Positions 18,058-26,692 of a stretch of DNA of 64,000 bases are shown here, piece by piece. The DNA comes from MPNP01 sp965116235 (GTDB taxonomy: Bacteria > Pseudomonadota > Alphaproteobacteria > Rhodobacterales > Rhodobacteraceae): NCBI GenBank assembly GCA_965116235.1, contig OZ220496.1:620001-684000 (forward strand), read 5' to 3'. The first letter of the stretch is position 1. Each line of letters opens with the position of its first letter. The notes beneath the pieces were generated by a model that was not told where the DNA came from, ran no database searches, and saw only the letters and a list, made by a program, of their open reading frames with translations. The position numbers and the translations under genes are program-made.

Positions 18058-18795
18058 CTATTCATGCCCTCCATACGAGCGCACCAAGGCAATGATGCCG
18101 GGGTCGGGGAGTTCATAACCCTGCCTTTGCCATTCAGGGCTGTATTGAGCAACATTAGCTAGGATGGCCTGTTTGTCTACCGCGTCCACATAATTCGGGT
18201 CCGCCCCCGACTCAAGCAGCAAGTGCACCACATCCTTTTGACCGCTTTTAATGGCTAGATACAATGGAGTAACTCCGAACTCATTTTCCACATTGATATC
18301 CGCACCTGCAGCCAGCAAGAGGCGAGTTATGTTAAAACTGCCGAGGGCAGTGGCCTCAAACAATGACTGTCCAATGTTAGGATCCGCACCATATTCAAGC
18401 AGGGTGCGAACCAGCGACGTGTTGCCATTAGACGCCGCGTAATCTAGAACCGTGGAACCCGTCCAACCCTCGTTGAAGTAGTCCGTGTTGGGGGCTATCT
18501 GCATATTCGGGTCCGCACCCGCTTCAAGCATGTGACGGATCAGCCGATGCGCGGATTGCGGCATCGACATACCCCAGTCCCGATGGGCGGCTAGCATGGT
18601 CATCGGTGTGTGTCCCGTTGCCGGGTCATGGACATTGAGCGGGACTCCGCTCTCGATCTTCGATATGATCTGGGCGTCGGTGGCCACCCGCACAAACATT
18701 TCCTTCAGCAACAGGTTGCGGGTCGACTGGGTGGGGACGGTGCAGGCTCCTAGCAGGACGGCCCCCAACAACACGGGGAGCATCAGCCGTTTCAT
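18058..18795 (-). CDS. Ankyrin-repeat lipoprotein
   Basis: 245 residues. The N-terminus MKRLMLPVLLGAVLLGAC ends in a lipobox, so the mature protein starts at Cys18 and is lipid-anchored in the cell envelope. Three to four ankyrin repeats follow (residues ~85-200: RHMLEAGADPN, RTLLEYGADPN, RLLLAAGADIN, HLLLESGADPN). GAGGAGA precedes the ATG and lies inside the end of the upstream gene, so the two are translationally linked. Secreted ankyrin proteins usually bind protein partners; the partner is unknown. Confidence 0.8.
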   Translation of the reverse strand: MKRLMLPVLLGAVLLGACTVPTQSTRNLLLKEMFVRVATDAQIISKIESGVPLNVHDPATGHTPMTMLAAHRDWGMSMPQSAHRLIRHMLEAGADPNMQIAPNTDYFNEGWTGSTVLDYAASNGNTSLVRTLLEYGADPNIGQSLFEATALGSFNITRLLLAAGADINVENEFGVTPLYLAIKSGQKDVVHLLLESGADPNYVDAVDKQAILANVAQYSPEWQRQGYELPDPGIIALVRSYGGHE

Positions 18796-18797
18796 AA

Positions 18798-19127
18798 TCA
18801 GTTCTCCTCAGTTTTCTTCCCCAAGGCTCTTAGTTGTTCCCTTTTTTGGCGAATTTCTTGAACCCAGGAATCACGCTTTACCAAATAATCTTTAAGAGTT
18901 TCCGGGTCTTCTTTTTGGTTGATATGGGAAATCTCGGTCTCCAAGTCGATCAATTGGTATTCCAATTCCAAGATTTGAGCTTCTAGTGGTATGTTCAAAA
19001 CAAAAGATTCCGATTTTGGCCCTGCTTGTTCGATCGTCTTCAGTCGCTCCAGAATCTTCGATGCACATGGCGAATCCCAACTACACCAAAGCGAAGTTGG
19101 CTGGATCTCATAAATTACACGATGCAT
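18798..19127 (-). CDS. Small coiled-coil protein with MITE-derived N-terminus
   Basis: The C-terminal ~60 residues (ILELEYQLIDLETEISHINQ..., KRDSWVQEIRQKREQLRALG) form a clear charged helix or coiled coil. The N-terminal ~48 residues and the start codon are encoded by MITE copy C. The MITE therefore either replaced the original N-terminus or supplied a new start, and the real start is uncertain. It is immediately upstream of the ankyrin lipoprotein gene. Confidence 0.5.
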   Translation of the reverse strand: MHRVIYEIQPTSLWCSWDSPCASKILERLKTIEQAGPKSESFVLNIPLEAQILELEYQLIDLETEISHINQKEDPETLKDYLVKRDSWVQEIRQKREQLRALGKKTEEN

Positions 19128-19183
19128 GTCAGCCTTGCCAAGCCTTGAAATATAGGTATCAAATGAATAAGATGAACCACTAG
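18983..19183 (+). repeat. MITE copy C, diverged (201 bp)
   Basis: Both ends begin CTAGTGGT. Inner blocks align with copy B: AAAAGATT near the left end, a CAGTC then AATCTT block, GATCTCATA against GATCAGTCATA, GCATGTC, TGCCAAG and CAAATGA near the right end. I judge roughly 60-70% identity by eye. It is an older insertion of the same family. Confidence 0.6.
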
Positions 19184-19382
19184 CACCCTTGATTTCAAGT
19201 CAACGATATAAGCCCAAAAAAAATCCAAAACTCATAAAATGATCTGCCCGTTGGAAATCTAATCCGTCTTCGCAGGTGTTGTTGTATGGTTCAGCCGTTT
19301 GATCGCGACACTGATGATCGGACAAAAGGACACACGAAATAGTCAGAAACAGATTGTATTGGGGAGATGAGACGATAAAGGC

Positions 19383-20468
19383 TCAATCATTTGTGGACCG
19401 TATCCCGAAATTGGGCATGTTGTGATTTATGATATAGCTGAAATCGACTCGACGGGATCTTTCTTTATCTTCTTTGTTATCCCTATTCAGAATGGGTCGA
19501 GCTGAAGAAAATCCTACTGCCGTGATCTTTTTTGTCGCCCATTCAAAGAGGTAGTTGTCATTCTCAAGTAATTTAAGGCAGTGTGACAAAACGGCATAAG
19601 CACGCCTTTGGCTTAAATCCAGATTATTGAGAAACCGCTCTTGTATAGAATTGCTGGCCGACCACTCAGACGAAGCATGTCCCTCTATTCGTATATCCCG
19701 AATGAAAGATTGATGTTGATGTAATTCTTGAAGGTATTTAGGGCAAAAGTCTGTAAGAAAATCTTTAAATTCGACAGTCAGAGTTGCTTCCCCAGACGCA
19801 AAACTCTTGGTACTTGGAACAGAAATCACACCGTTTGGTCCAATTTCCCCACCAAATCGCCTGACTATTTCACCTATTTTCTTGTTGATGCCTTCTGCAA
19901 CTTCTGTTGAGATGAGCGAATCTGAATCAAGTTGCTTTATCAGTTGTTTCAGGTCATAACCTGAAGTCACGAGCTCGGTAACTTCATCGCTACTCCGGAT
20001 CACCTCGGCAAAGTCTGATGAGATCATCCACTCACCGAGTTTTTGCTGTAGGTTGGGATCAATTCCGACCAATTTTCGGATTGCTGCTGGATCAACCAAG
20101 GACTCATCTAGTGCAACGGCCTCTTCCAATAATTTCAGCGGGTTGTCTCTAGTCATGAAATCGCTGAGAAACTTACGCCCTTCAGGAGGCAAGTTTTTTA
20201 TCACAACGAGTAAAGATTCTGAATTAGGGTCATTAGTTAAGACCCCCCACGACTTCTGCCTTGATTCCGATTCTTTTAAGGCATCGTTTTTTTCTGCCAG
20301 TTCATCCCACATCAATAGCAGCAATAGCAATAATGCGAAGACCAGAAGGATAAATGTCTCAGCAACGGTGAGTCCCATTATCGTACCACGACGATAGAAC
20401 CGTGTAGTTTCGCCAACGGCGTGCAGATTCTTCATGCTATCTTGCCAATCTGACTTAAGAAAACTCAA
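19383..20468 (-). CDS. MotB/OmpA-like membrane protein (motor-stator-like subunit)
   Basis: 361 residues from a TTG; an ATG at codon 12 is an alternative. One N-terminal transmembrane helix (~32-54, GLTVAETFILLVFALLLLLL) carries Glu37 at the place where MotB has its proton-carrying Asp. A ~200-residue helical middle follows, then an OmpA-like peptidoglycan-binding domain from ~250 (IRIEGHASSEW, LSQRRAYAVLSHC, GFSSARPI, ERSRRVDF). This is the layout of MotB and of ZorB of Zorya defence systems, but the middle region is longer. Last gene of a four-gene operon. Confidence 0.72.
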   Translation of the reverse strand: MSFLKSDWQDSMKNLHAVGETTRFYRRGTIMGLTVAETFILLVFALLLLLLLMWDELAEKNDALKESESRQKSWGVLTNDPNSESLLVVIKNLPPEGRKFLSDFMTRDNPLKLLEEAVALDESLVDPAAIRKLVGIDPNLQQKLGEWMISSDFAEVIRSSDEVTELVTSGYDLKQLIKQLDSDSLISTEVAEGINKKIGEIVRRFGGEIGPNGVISVPSTKSFASGEATLTVEFKDFLTDFCPKYLQELHQHQSFIRDIRIEGHASSEWSASNSIQERFLNNLDLSQRRAYAVLSHCLKLLENDNYLFEWATKKITAVGFSSARPILNRDNKEDKERSRRVDFSYIINHNMPNFGIRSTND

Positions 20469-20565
20469 TACATGCCTAAACTAAACTACCTGTCTTGCAA
20501 AATTGCTCAAACCCCGTAATAGAGAGTAGTTGCTAGGAGAAAAACGAGGCAGCGAGGCACTTTGG

Positions 20566-22059
20566 TTAAGATCTGAAGGGGTTTAGTGACACAATTCGCT
20601 CTGTGATTCTGTTCGCTCTGTCAGGAGATATAGCCTGATCAATTTGATTGATTCTCTCTAACGCTTGGGCAATTTTTTGTACTGAATGACCAAATTCCGT
20701 AAATGTGGTGTTCGAACTGCTGACAACGTCTTCAATGCCTTTGCTAGCTTGATCAAGTCTTTCACCCAATTCCCCCGCGGATTGCCCTAGGTTGTTCAAG
20801 TCGGTCCTCAGGTTATCGATTGAACGTTCTATGTTCTCCAATTTCTGTTGGATAGAGACCGAAGATGAATCTTGAATTTTCCTGCCCTCATGGGCTTTAT
20901 CAACAATCTGTTTCGACAATCTTTCCAATTGGGACGCAATATGATCAGCACTCTTCTCAAATCCTGACATGACGCTTTCATGCTGCTCTTGACTAGCGTT
21001 GACATTTTCAACAGTTTTTTTGGATATTGTATCCAATTGGACCAGAACATCACTGGACTTTTTTCCATATTTCGACAGGGCTCCAATAGTGCGAACCACC
21101 TCACTTGCCAATTGCTCGATAGACTTTTGAAATTCACGAAAAGCCGGACCGGAGTTGTCAATTATCTCTTTATGGATGTCATCTGCCGCGCGGGCGAATC
21201 CCTTTACCAATGATGTTTCGACAACGTCTCCAATTTTTCCGGCATTCGTTTCAAATGCTTTAAGCACTCGGTCTACCTTGTCCTGAAAATCAGAAATGGC
21301 ATCAAGATTGCTTTGCCGAAGACTGTCCACTTCCAGCGTTAATCGACCAACACTACTTTCTAACTCAGCGAGCGTTGCCTTGGTGCCTTCAAAAACTGAT
21401 TTGTGAATTTCTTCAAGGGCCCGAGAAGAGTCTTTCGCGACACTCGACAGTCCATCAATAATCGAGTCCGCTGATTTACGTAGCTTTGCGTCGCGTTCAA
21501 CCGTTAATTGTACAGATTCGGTTGCAAATTGTTTGAAGCGGACTGTAGATTCAGACAACGCATTGCGAAACTCTCGAACCGCTCTCTGAACTTCAATTTG
21601 ATTTTCTCTGTCCCGCGCAACAATATCTGAGCGTTGCTGAAAATACCAGACGCGAAGGGCAATTCCGATAACGGTAGAAGTGAGTGCAATCCCGAAACCG
21701 GATATTATTTCGCGTAGAATTTCAGACTGGACAGTCGAAAACCCAAGCTCAAAGAGCGTGACTGCCAAACTGACCAAAGTGAACAGGAACCCCAGGTAGT
21801 AGCAATTGTCGCCAATTGTTTCCGGCTCAACCTGAGAACGGCTTGACGTCTGGACAATGATTGCATAGAGGAGCAAAATAAATGCGGTCCAGATAGCGGC
21901 AATTAATGCGACCAGGTGCTGGGGGTCTTCTGGGATAATTGGTAAAATCCGTTGTTTGATCACGATGATGCCAGCGGCTCCAAAGCACATTGCTGCTACC
22001 AGCACAAAACGGTCAGCAAAGTGCGGGAGACTTGTGCTATGAGATTTCGATCGGTTCAA
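20566..22059 (-). CDS. MotA/ExbB-like protein with long coiled-coil tail
   Basis: 497 residues from a TTG nine bases after the upstream stop. Four transmembrane helices lie at ~17-35, 49-68, 85-104 and 113-140. The third and fourth (GFLFTLVSLAVTLFEL and SGFGIALTSTVIGIALRVW) resemble the pore helices of MotA/TolQ/ExbB proteins. The remaining ~350 residues are almost entirely amphipathic helix (repeated LEEI, QLSK, NIERS patterns) and should form a long cytoplasmic tail, as in ZorA. The MotA-like assignment rests on topology and pattern, not on an unmistakable motif. Confidence 0.62.
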   Translation of the reverse strand: MNRSKSHSTSLPHFADRFVLVAAMCFGAAGIIVIKQRILPIIPEDPQHLVALIAAIWTAFILLLYAIIVQTSSRSQVEPETIGDNCYYLGFLFTLVSLAVTLFELGFSTVQSEILREIISGFGIALTSTVIGIALRVWYFQQRSDIVARDRENQIEVQRAVREFRNALSESTVRFKQFATESVQLTVERDAKLRKSADSIIDGLSSVAKDSSRALEEIHKSVFEGTKATLAELESSVGRLTLEVDSLRQSNLDAISDFQDKVDRVLKAFETNAGKIGDVVETSLVKGFARAADDIHKEIIDNSGPAFREFQKSIEQLASEVVRTIGALSKYGKKSSDVLVQLDTISKKTVENVNASQEQHESVMSGFEKSADHIASQLERLSKQIVDKAHEGRKIQDSSSVSIQQKLENIERSIDNLRTDLNNLGQSAGELGERLDQASKGIEDVVSSSNTTFTEFGHSVQKIAQALERINQIDQAISPDRANRITERIVSLNPFRS

Positions 22060-22068
22060 TTTCAGTCT

Positions 22069-22884
22069 CTAAATTTCGCCCAGTGTCGCCCGGTCTAGCC
22101 TTAATGATCTGACTGAGTGAGCTTCAAGATACCGTTTCCAGAAGTTATCTACATCAATTGGGTCAATGGATTGCGGAACAGTTCTTGGAATCCGGATGAT
22201 ATGAATGTGAAAATCCTTGAGAATCCTCGACAAATTGTCAAATGCCGGCGTACGCCGGAAGTCATCCCATTTATGCCCTTTGTAAAAACTCATTGTGTTG
22301 CTGTTTTGCATAAGGTCAGATACCAAGATTAAGGTTTTGGGAGCGTCACTTCCCCTTACGCCTTCAGCACTTGCAACCAACGAAGTGATGCTTTCAATAA
22401 TAGGAGAACTTGGTTGTTCATCAGCAATCATCATTGATTGTATCGTTCGATTAAGAGGAACTTCAAACTGCTTGCGATAGCGTTCTTCAATCATCTGGCT
22501 GTTTTGGTATAATGGGTTAGCCTCAGAAGGAGGCTTGCAAACAGACATCTTTTCCCCCTGTTCGGCTGTCTTCGGGTGAACAATTCCGACTGCAATCAAT
22601 GTCCCTTCTTCCATAGCCTTAATCAGCCGCTTGATTTCTTTCTGGAGTCTTTCGGCCTGTTGATCGTTGAGCGGGTCGGTTAAATCGAGGGCTACCATCA
22701 CGTACCCGCTTGGGCCTTGTTCAGGACAAAGTGTTGCTTCGTCGATTTGCCCGGTGTTTCGAATCCAGAGAAAAACTGCAATCAAGCCTGCAAAAGCAAC
22801 CAACACAAAAAAGATCAATAACCACCAAAGTCCAACCGAAGCGGTTCGCCTGAAAGATTTTCGCGTTCGCCGGGATTTCACCAT
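22069..22884 (-). CDS. Membrane-anchored vWA-like protein
   Basis: 271 residues. The ATG was chosen two codons after a GTG that overlaps the previous stop (TAGTG), so translation is coupled either way. A basic N-terminus precedes one transmembrane helix (~17-43). The soluble domain then begins with GYVMVALDLTDPLND and later has KTLILVSDLMQNS, the beta-strand pattern of a von Willebrand A fold. The canonical metal motif D-x-S-x-S is replaced by D-L-T-D, so metal binding is uncertain. The domain probably faces the periplasm. Confidence 0.6.
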   Translation of the reverse strand: MVKSRRTRKSFRRTASVGLWWLLIFFVLVAFAGLIAVFLWIRNTGQIDEATLCPEQGPSGYVMVALDLTDPLNDQQAERLQKEIKRLIKAMEEGTLIAVGIVHPKTAEQGEKMSVCKPPSEANPLYQNSQMIEERYRKQFEVPLNRTIQSMMIADEQPSSPIIESITSLVASAEGVRGSDAPKTLILVSDLMQNSNTMSFYKGHKWDDFRRTPAFDNLSRILKDFHIHIIRIPRTVPQSIDPIDVDNFWKRYLEAHSVRSLRLDRATLGEI

Positions 22885-22889
22885 CGCCA

Positions 22890-24302
22890 CTAGCCGTAGA
22901 CTTCCGCCAAGGCCGAATCTTCGATTTTCCTCGCACTCGGAAATTTGTCAATGGACTTCCCGTAGTGTTCATTGATCTCCTTTATTCCTGAAGAGACCAT
23001 GCTTTCGATCCGTCCTATCTCTTCTTGTAATTTGTCGGTATTCACCTGGTTGCTCTCATCCCGAATAAATTCCTTGAATTTGAATTGTTCCTTAAAATAC
23101 TCTGGTGAGCTTGTCGAGCGGTACTCTTCATTGCTGTCACGATAAATCTGCAATAGTTGCTGAACGACAGAGTCGCAGTGTGCAAGTTGTGCAGACAATT
23201 GTGCATACAAAGACTTATGACCATACAAAGCGTCTGTTGACTCATTTGAATGAAGATGTACCAACTCCTCAGCCTCTCGCAACTCATCAACAACTCGATC
23301 CCGCTCTCTTTCCAGTTCATCTAGCGCAGAGTCATGCTCTTTTTCGTATCGCTCCCTGGCATCCTCAAGCAAGCGCTCTGTATTTCCATATCCGGGGTAT
23401 GGATCATCGGCATAATAGGCCTTTAGCAACGCAACCACAGATATGAGGCTGCCAATGGTGATCAGGAGCCAAGATTCTATGGATGCAACATCCAAAGGAG
23501 CGGTAGCGATGCGTTCAACAGCTTTTTCCGCTGCCATATTCCATTCGAGACCGGAAACCATACCATCCCGAAAGTGTGCAACACTAAAGTTAAATGCAAC
23601 GATAAAGATGGACCATACCATCAAAAGCAAAAAACCATACAACTTGGTCCACGAATTTATATGGTTTTTGAAGCGGCTATAGTAGCCTGAAATGCTTGAA
23701 ACACCTACGTTCGCTATCGAGATAAGTGCCGCGGCAAATCCTCCACCCAACAACCCGAATTCATTTTTTTGGGCAAAAAGGTAACCGTTCAGAACACTTT
23801 CGATGAGCACCATCAAAAAACCCAGTGCAAGCCACCGGATGCCTCCTGACCTGTGGTGGTGGACAACTCTTTTTATTTCGTGTTTCTTGCGAAACTGGAA
23901 CTTCGAGACCACGCATTCCTTCAATTGTACCATTGGGCCTTGCAATCGGGTTTCAAGCTTCTGGGAGTCACTCTCAAATTTGTTTGGGGCCTTGGATGCA
24001 CTTGATTCAATCAATGTGCGGATACTGGGAATACGAGCAAGACGCTGTTCATAAACTGCACTATGGTTATGAAATTCCTGAATACTCAACTGTCTTAAAT
24101 CGTCTACAGCCTTGATAATCTCGTTCTCAACGCTGTCAGGTAACGTGCTAGAGCTTTTTGGGAACTCGTCTTTTCCACGACGAATGCCACGTTTTCTCGG
24201 CTCAAGTTGTTCCTTGAGCCGGTCGACATCGATTCGAGGAAAAATTTCAGTTGTCGGGATAAACTCGTTCGTTCCGAATATTTCCTTGATTTTTTTTAGC
24301 AT
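22890..24302 (-). CDS. Four-TM protein with cytoplasmic coiled coils
   Basis: 470 residues from the ATG of MLKKIKEIFGTNEF; a TTG 87 nt upstream is possible. An N-terminal helical region of ~150 residues precedes four transmembrane helices (IRWLALGFLMVLIESVLNGY, the LGGGFAAALISIANVGVSS segment, LYGFLLLMVWSIFIVAFNF, WLLITIGSLISVVALLKAY). A C-terminal coiled coil follows (YEKEHDSALDELERERDRV). I recognise no family. Its stop overlaps the start of the vWA-like gene, so it is the first gene of the operon. Confidence 0.6.
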   Translation of the reverse strand: MLKKIKEIFGTNEFIPTTEIFPRIDVDRLKEQLEPRKRGIRRGKDEFPKSSSTLPDSVENEIIKAVDDLRQLSIQEFHNHSAVYEQRLARIPSIRTLIESSASKAPNKFESDSQKLETRLQGPMVQLKECVVSKFQFRKKHEIKRVVHHHRSGGIRWLALGFLMVLIESVLNGYLFAQKNEFGLLGGGFAAALISIANVGVSSISGYYSRFKNHINSWTKLYGFLLLMVWSIFIVAFNFSVAHFRDGMVSGLEWNMAAEKAVERIATAPLDVASIESWLLITIGSLISVVALLKAYYADDPYPGYGNTERLLEDARERYEKEHDSALDELERERDRVVDELREAEELVHLHSNESTDALYGHKSLYAQLSAQLAHCDSVVQQLLQIYRDSNEEYRSTSSPEYFKEQFKFKEFIRDESNQVNTDKLQEEIGRIESMVSSGIKEINEHYGKSIDKFPSARKIEDSALAEVYG

Positions 24303-25034
24303 TAAAACCAGCAGATATTTCGTATGAAATGGGACGGTGCTTATTCGTTCTGTCGGAGATACAGTAGTGTCTCTGTTTCGGAAAATCAACAGAAGTCAAG
24401 TTGACACAAACGGGTGTCAGTTTTTGTTCATACTGCCTTGAACGGTTGTTTTCGCCAATCCACCAAATTCATGAGCCAATGGTTCGAAACACCATATCCC
24501 AGAATCAGCACAACACTAGCTCCAGTTCTCGGGACATAACTGCTGACCATTTCACTGTGAAACCTCCGCTAGCCGCAACCACCTCGGAATTGGTCTGCTT
24601 GCATCCAAGGTCATAACGGCAGCAGTTCAGTCGGAATCGTTGGCATTTCCAGTTGCTTCGTCAAGGCCCGAATCTATCCTTTCAGTCTTCACTTCTTGAA
24701 GATGATATACCTTTGGTGTCGTGTCTTGTTTTTTGGACCGTGTCATTCAGAACTATCACTGGCAAATTCAAGACGAGGGCAAGACAGATGGCCAAATGCC
24801 GATCATCCTCGACCTCGTACGGACCTTGCAGCCAACCGGATATTGCGTCTATCGTCTTTACAACTCTCCTATCCTGTGCCTGTGAACCTTCTAACCTGAA
24901 ACTCAATTGTGATTGACAAGACAGCTTTAAGGTATACGCATGGTTTTCTTTGCAACATTTATCATCGCCCAAATGGTTGATTCTTCCAATCCTACAGTTA
25001 TGGTTTGTAGTTCAGGGTCATTAAAAGTGTCATT
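24303..25034. other. Intergenic region upstream of the four-gene membrane operon
   Basis: About 730 bp that should contain the operon promoter and the promoter of the ADP-ribosylglycohydrolase-like gene. Both strands have short ORFs (such as 24682-24972 minus) without ribosome sites or recognisable domains. I see no tRNA, IS end or CRISPR repeat. Confidence 0.35.
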
Positions 25035-25043
25035 GTGAACTCA

Positions 25044-26030
25044 ATGCCCAAGTCAGAAAAAGATTCAAACAAAATACTCAACAGACCCTGGCAAAGATCT
25101 CGGGCGGCAGGCACTCTGCTCGGCCATCTTTGTGGAGACGCACTCGGACTTCAGGTCGTTGCGCATTCTCCTGAGGTAATCAGGAATCAATGCCCAAAAG
25201 GGATACGGTCCATGGTCGGGGGTGGCAGTTTCAGCACACTCAAAGGCCAGATATCCAACGTGTCCGAATTGGCACTGGTATTGAGCCGGCACCTGCTCGC
25301 AAATGGCCGGTATGATTCCGAGCTCGTATTCGCGGAATACCGGAACTGGCTCGATTCTGTCCCTTTCGAGTGTGGCCTGACAACAGCAAATTCCCTTTTG
25401 GGAAAAATCAGCGCAGACAGTCTTGCACCGGGGGCTTTGGCTCGGATTACACCAATCGGAATCGCTGGAGCTGGAATGGAGTTTGATCGTGTTGCTGCCT
25501 ACGCGATCAAGGACACCTCCCTGACCCATCCAAACCCTGTTTGCGGTCAAATCAATGCTCTTCTGGCCATATGTATCGCTCACGCCGTGAGCTCTGGAGC
25601 GACTGCCGAAAACCTGTTTCAGGAAATGCAGGGTTTCGCCGCGAGGATGGAGCATGACGTAAAAATTCGCCGACTTCTGGACAAAATTCCTAAGTCTTAC
25701 AAGCCGGGCGCCTTGATTACTGAAACGCCCGACGTTTTGCAGACTTTCGAGATCGCCATGAAGGAACTGCTTTTTGCTCCTTCGACAGAGGAGGGCATTT
25801 CACATGCCATCATGTTTGGTGGAATCCGATCACGGCACAACGGAGCTTTGGCTGGGGCACTGCTGGGTGCGGTTTACGGGTTGGAGACTCTGGACTCCGG
25901 TTGGCTGGACGCCGTGCAATCCTGCCAGCCCAAAGAGGGCCTTGCAAATGTCTTTCAGCCGCGCCCTGAACGATACTGGGCCCAAGGGTCCGTCAACATT
26001 GCCCACGGGCTGCTTGGCGTCTCCTTGTAG
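25044..26030 (+). CDS. ADP-ribosylglycohydrolase-like protein, probable pseudoenzyme
   Basis: 328 residues with the all-helical ARH/DraG fold signatures: AAGTLLGHLCGDALGLQV at the N-terminus, and GALAGALLGAVYGLETL near the C-terminus. The metal-binding acidic motifs are absent. The usual T-DDT-after-GDALG segment reads SNVSELALVLS, and the C-terminal G-G-D-T-D-T reads GGIRSRHNG. Without these Asp residues the di-magnesium centre cannot form, so hydrolysis of ADP-ribose is unlikely. It could bind ADP-ribosylated ligands. A GTG three codons upstream is an alternative start. Confidence 0.72.
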   Translation: MPKSEKDSNKILNRPWQRSRAAGTLLGHLCGDALGLQVVAHSPEVIRNQCPKGIRSMVGGGSFSTLKGQISNVSELALVLSRHLLANGRYDSELVFAEYRNWLDSVPFECGLTTANSLLGKISADSLAPGALARITPIGIAGAGMEFDRVAAYAIKDTSLTHPNPVCGQINALLAICIAHAVSSGATAENLFQEMQGFAARMEHDVKIRRLLDKIPKSYKPGALITETPDVLQTFEIAMKELLFAPSTEEGISHAIMFGGIRSRHNGALAGALLGAVYGLETLDSGWLDAVQSCQPKEGLANVFQPRPERYWAQGSVNIAHGLLGVSL

Positions 26031-26040
26031 ATGAAACGCC

Positions 26041-26496
26041 TTACCGTCTGGTTTTCAAGTTTGTCATCGTGAACGTGTTGCGCTCCTTTTTCGCTGAATT
26101 CGGCTGCAAGGCAAGATCACCGTGTTGAGTGCAGTAACGTTTTCCAGCCTGAACCGGCTTGCCACAAAACCAGAAGTTCCTGGTTGCCGGATCACCTATG
26201 GGCCATCGGCAGGTCTTTTCGGTGAGATACAAAAGGGTGAGCTTTTGTTCAACACGCTCGATTTCAGGGGGGTGAACGTCAGGTTTTTTCTTTGTCTTCT
26301 GAGGCAAAACTGATTTCTTTTGACCTTTTGCTCGGCTCGTAATATTCAGTTCGGATTTTTTGATGCCCAGTCGACTGAGCTTGCCAATGACTGCGTTGCG
26401 GGTCTTGCCGATTTTGTTGGCAATGACGACAGCGGAAAATCCCTCCACCCACATGGCCTTTGCCTGTTCGACCTGATCGTCCGTCCAGCTTGTCAA
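26041..26496 (-). CDS. gcrA: GcrA-family cell-cycle regulator
   Basis: 151 residues. The TTG start has GGAGGG five bases upstream. The N-terminus SWTDDQVEQAKAMWVEGFSA...IGKTRNAVIGKLSRLG is the GcrA DNA-binding domain, and the C-terminal CRWPIGDPATRNFWFCGKP...YCTQH is the conserved cysteine-containing domain that contacts sigma-70. In Alphaproteobacteria GcrA activates promoters containing methylated GANTC sites. It is convergent with the ADP-ribosylglycohydrolase-like gene and divergent from argD. Confidence 0.93.
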   Translation of the reverse strand: MTSWTDDQVEQAKAMWVEGFSAVVIANKIGKTRNAVIGKLSRLGIKKSELNITSRAKGQKKSVLPQKTKKKPDVHPPEIERVEQKLTLLYLTEKTCRWPIGDPATRNFWFCGKPVQAGKRYCTQHGDLALQPNSAKKERNTFTMTNLKTRR

Positions 26497-26692
26497 CTTT
26501 ACCCTCCACCCAATCTGTCCTTTAACTTGCTCTCGACAAGAGTTATGCTTGACAGGTCCTTTATCAAGGTAGATGATATGCGGATTCGAAGAACTGTGTC
26601 CAGCACCTCCCCCGAACAGAGATGAACTGTACCGTTGGATTTTGTCTGTTCCTTTCCTATGTCACCTGTTTTCATTCTGAAAGTGTTGCACG

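Noticed and set aside
19383..24302. Calling the four-gene operon a bona fide Zorya system
   Set aside because: No ZorC, ZorD or ZorE homologue is present and two genes are foreign to Zorya; only a ZorAB-like relation of two subunits is supported.
24682..24972. 96-aa minus-strand ORF upstream of the ADP-ribosylglycohydrolase-like gene
   Set aside because: No ribosome site and no family resemblance; opposite-strand ORFs of similar length exist in the same stretch.
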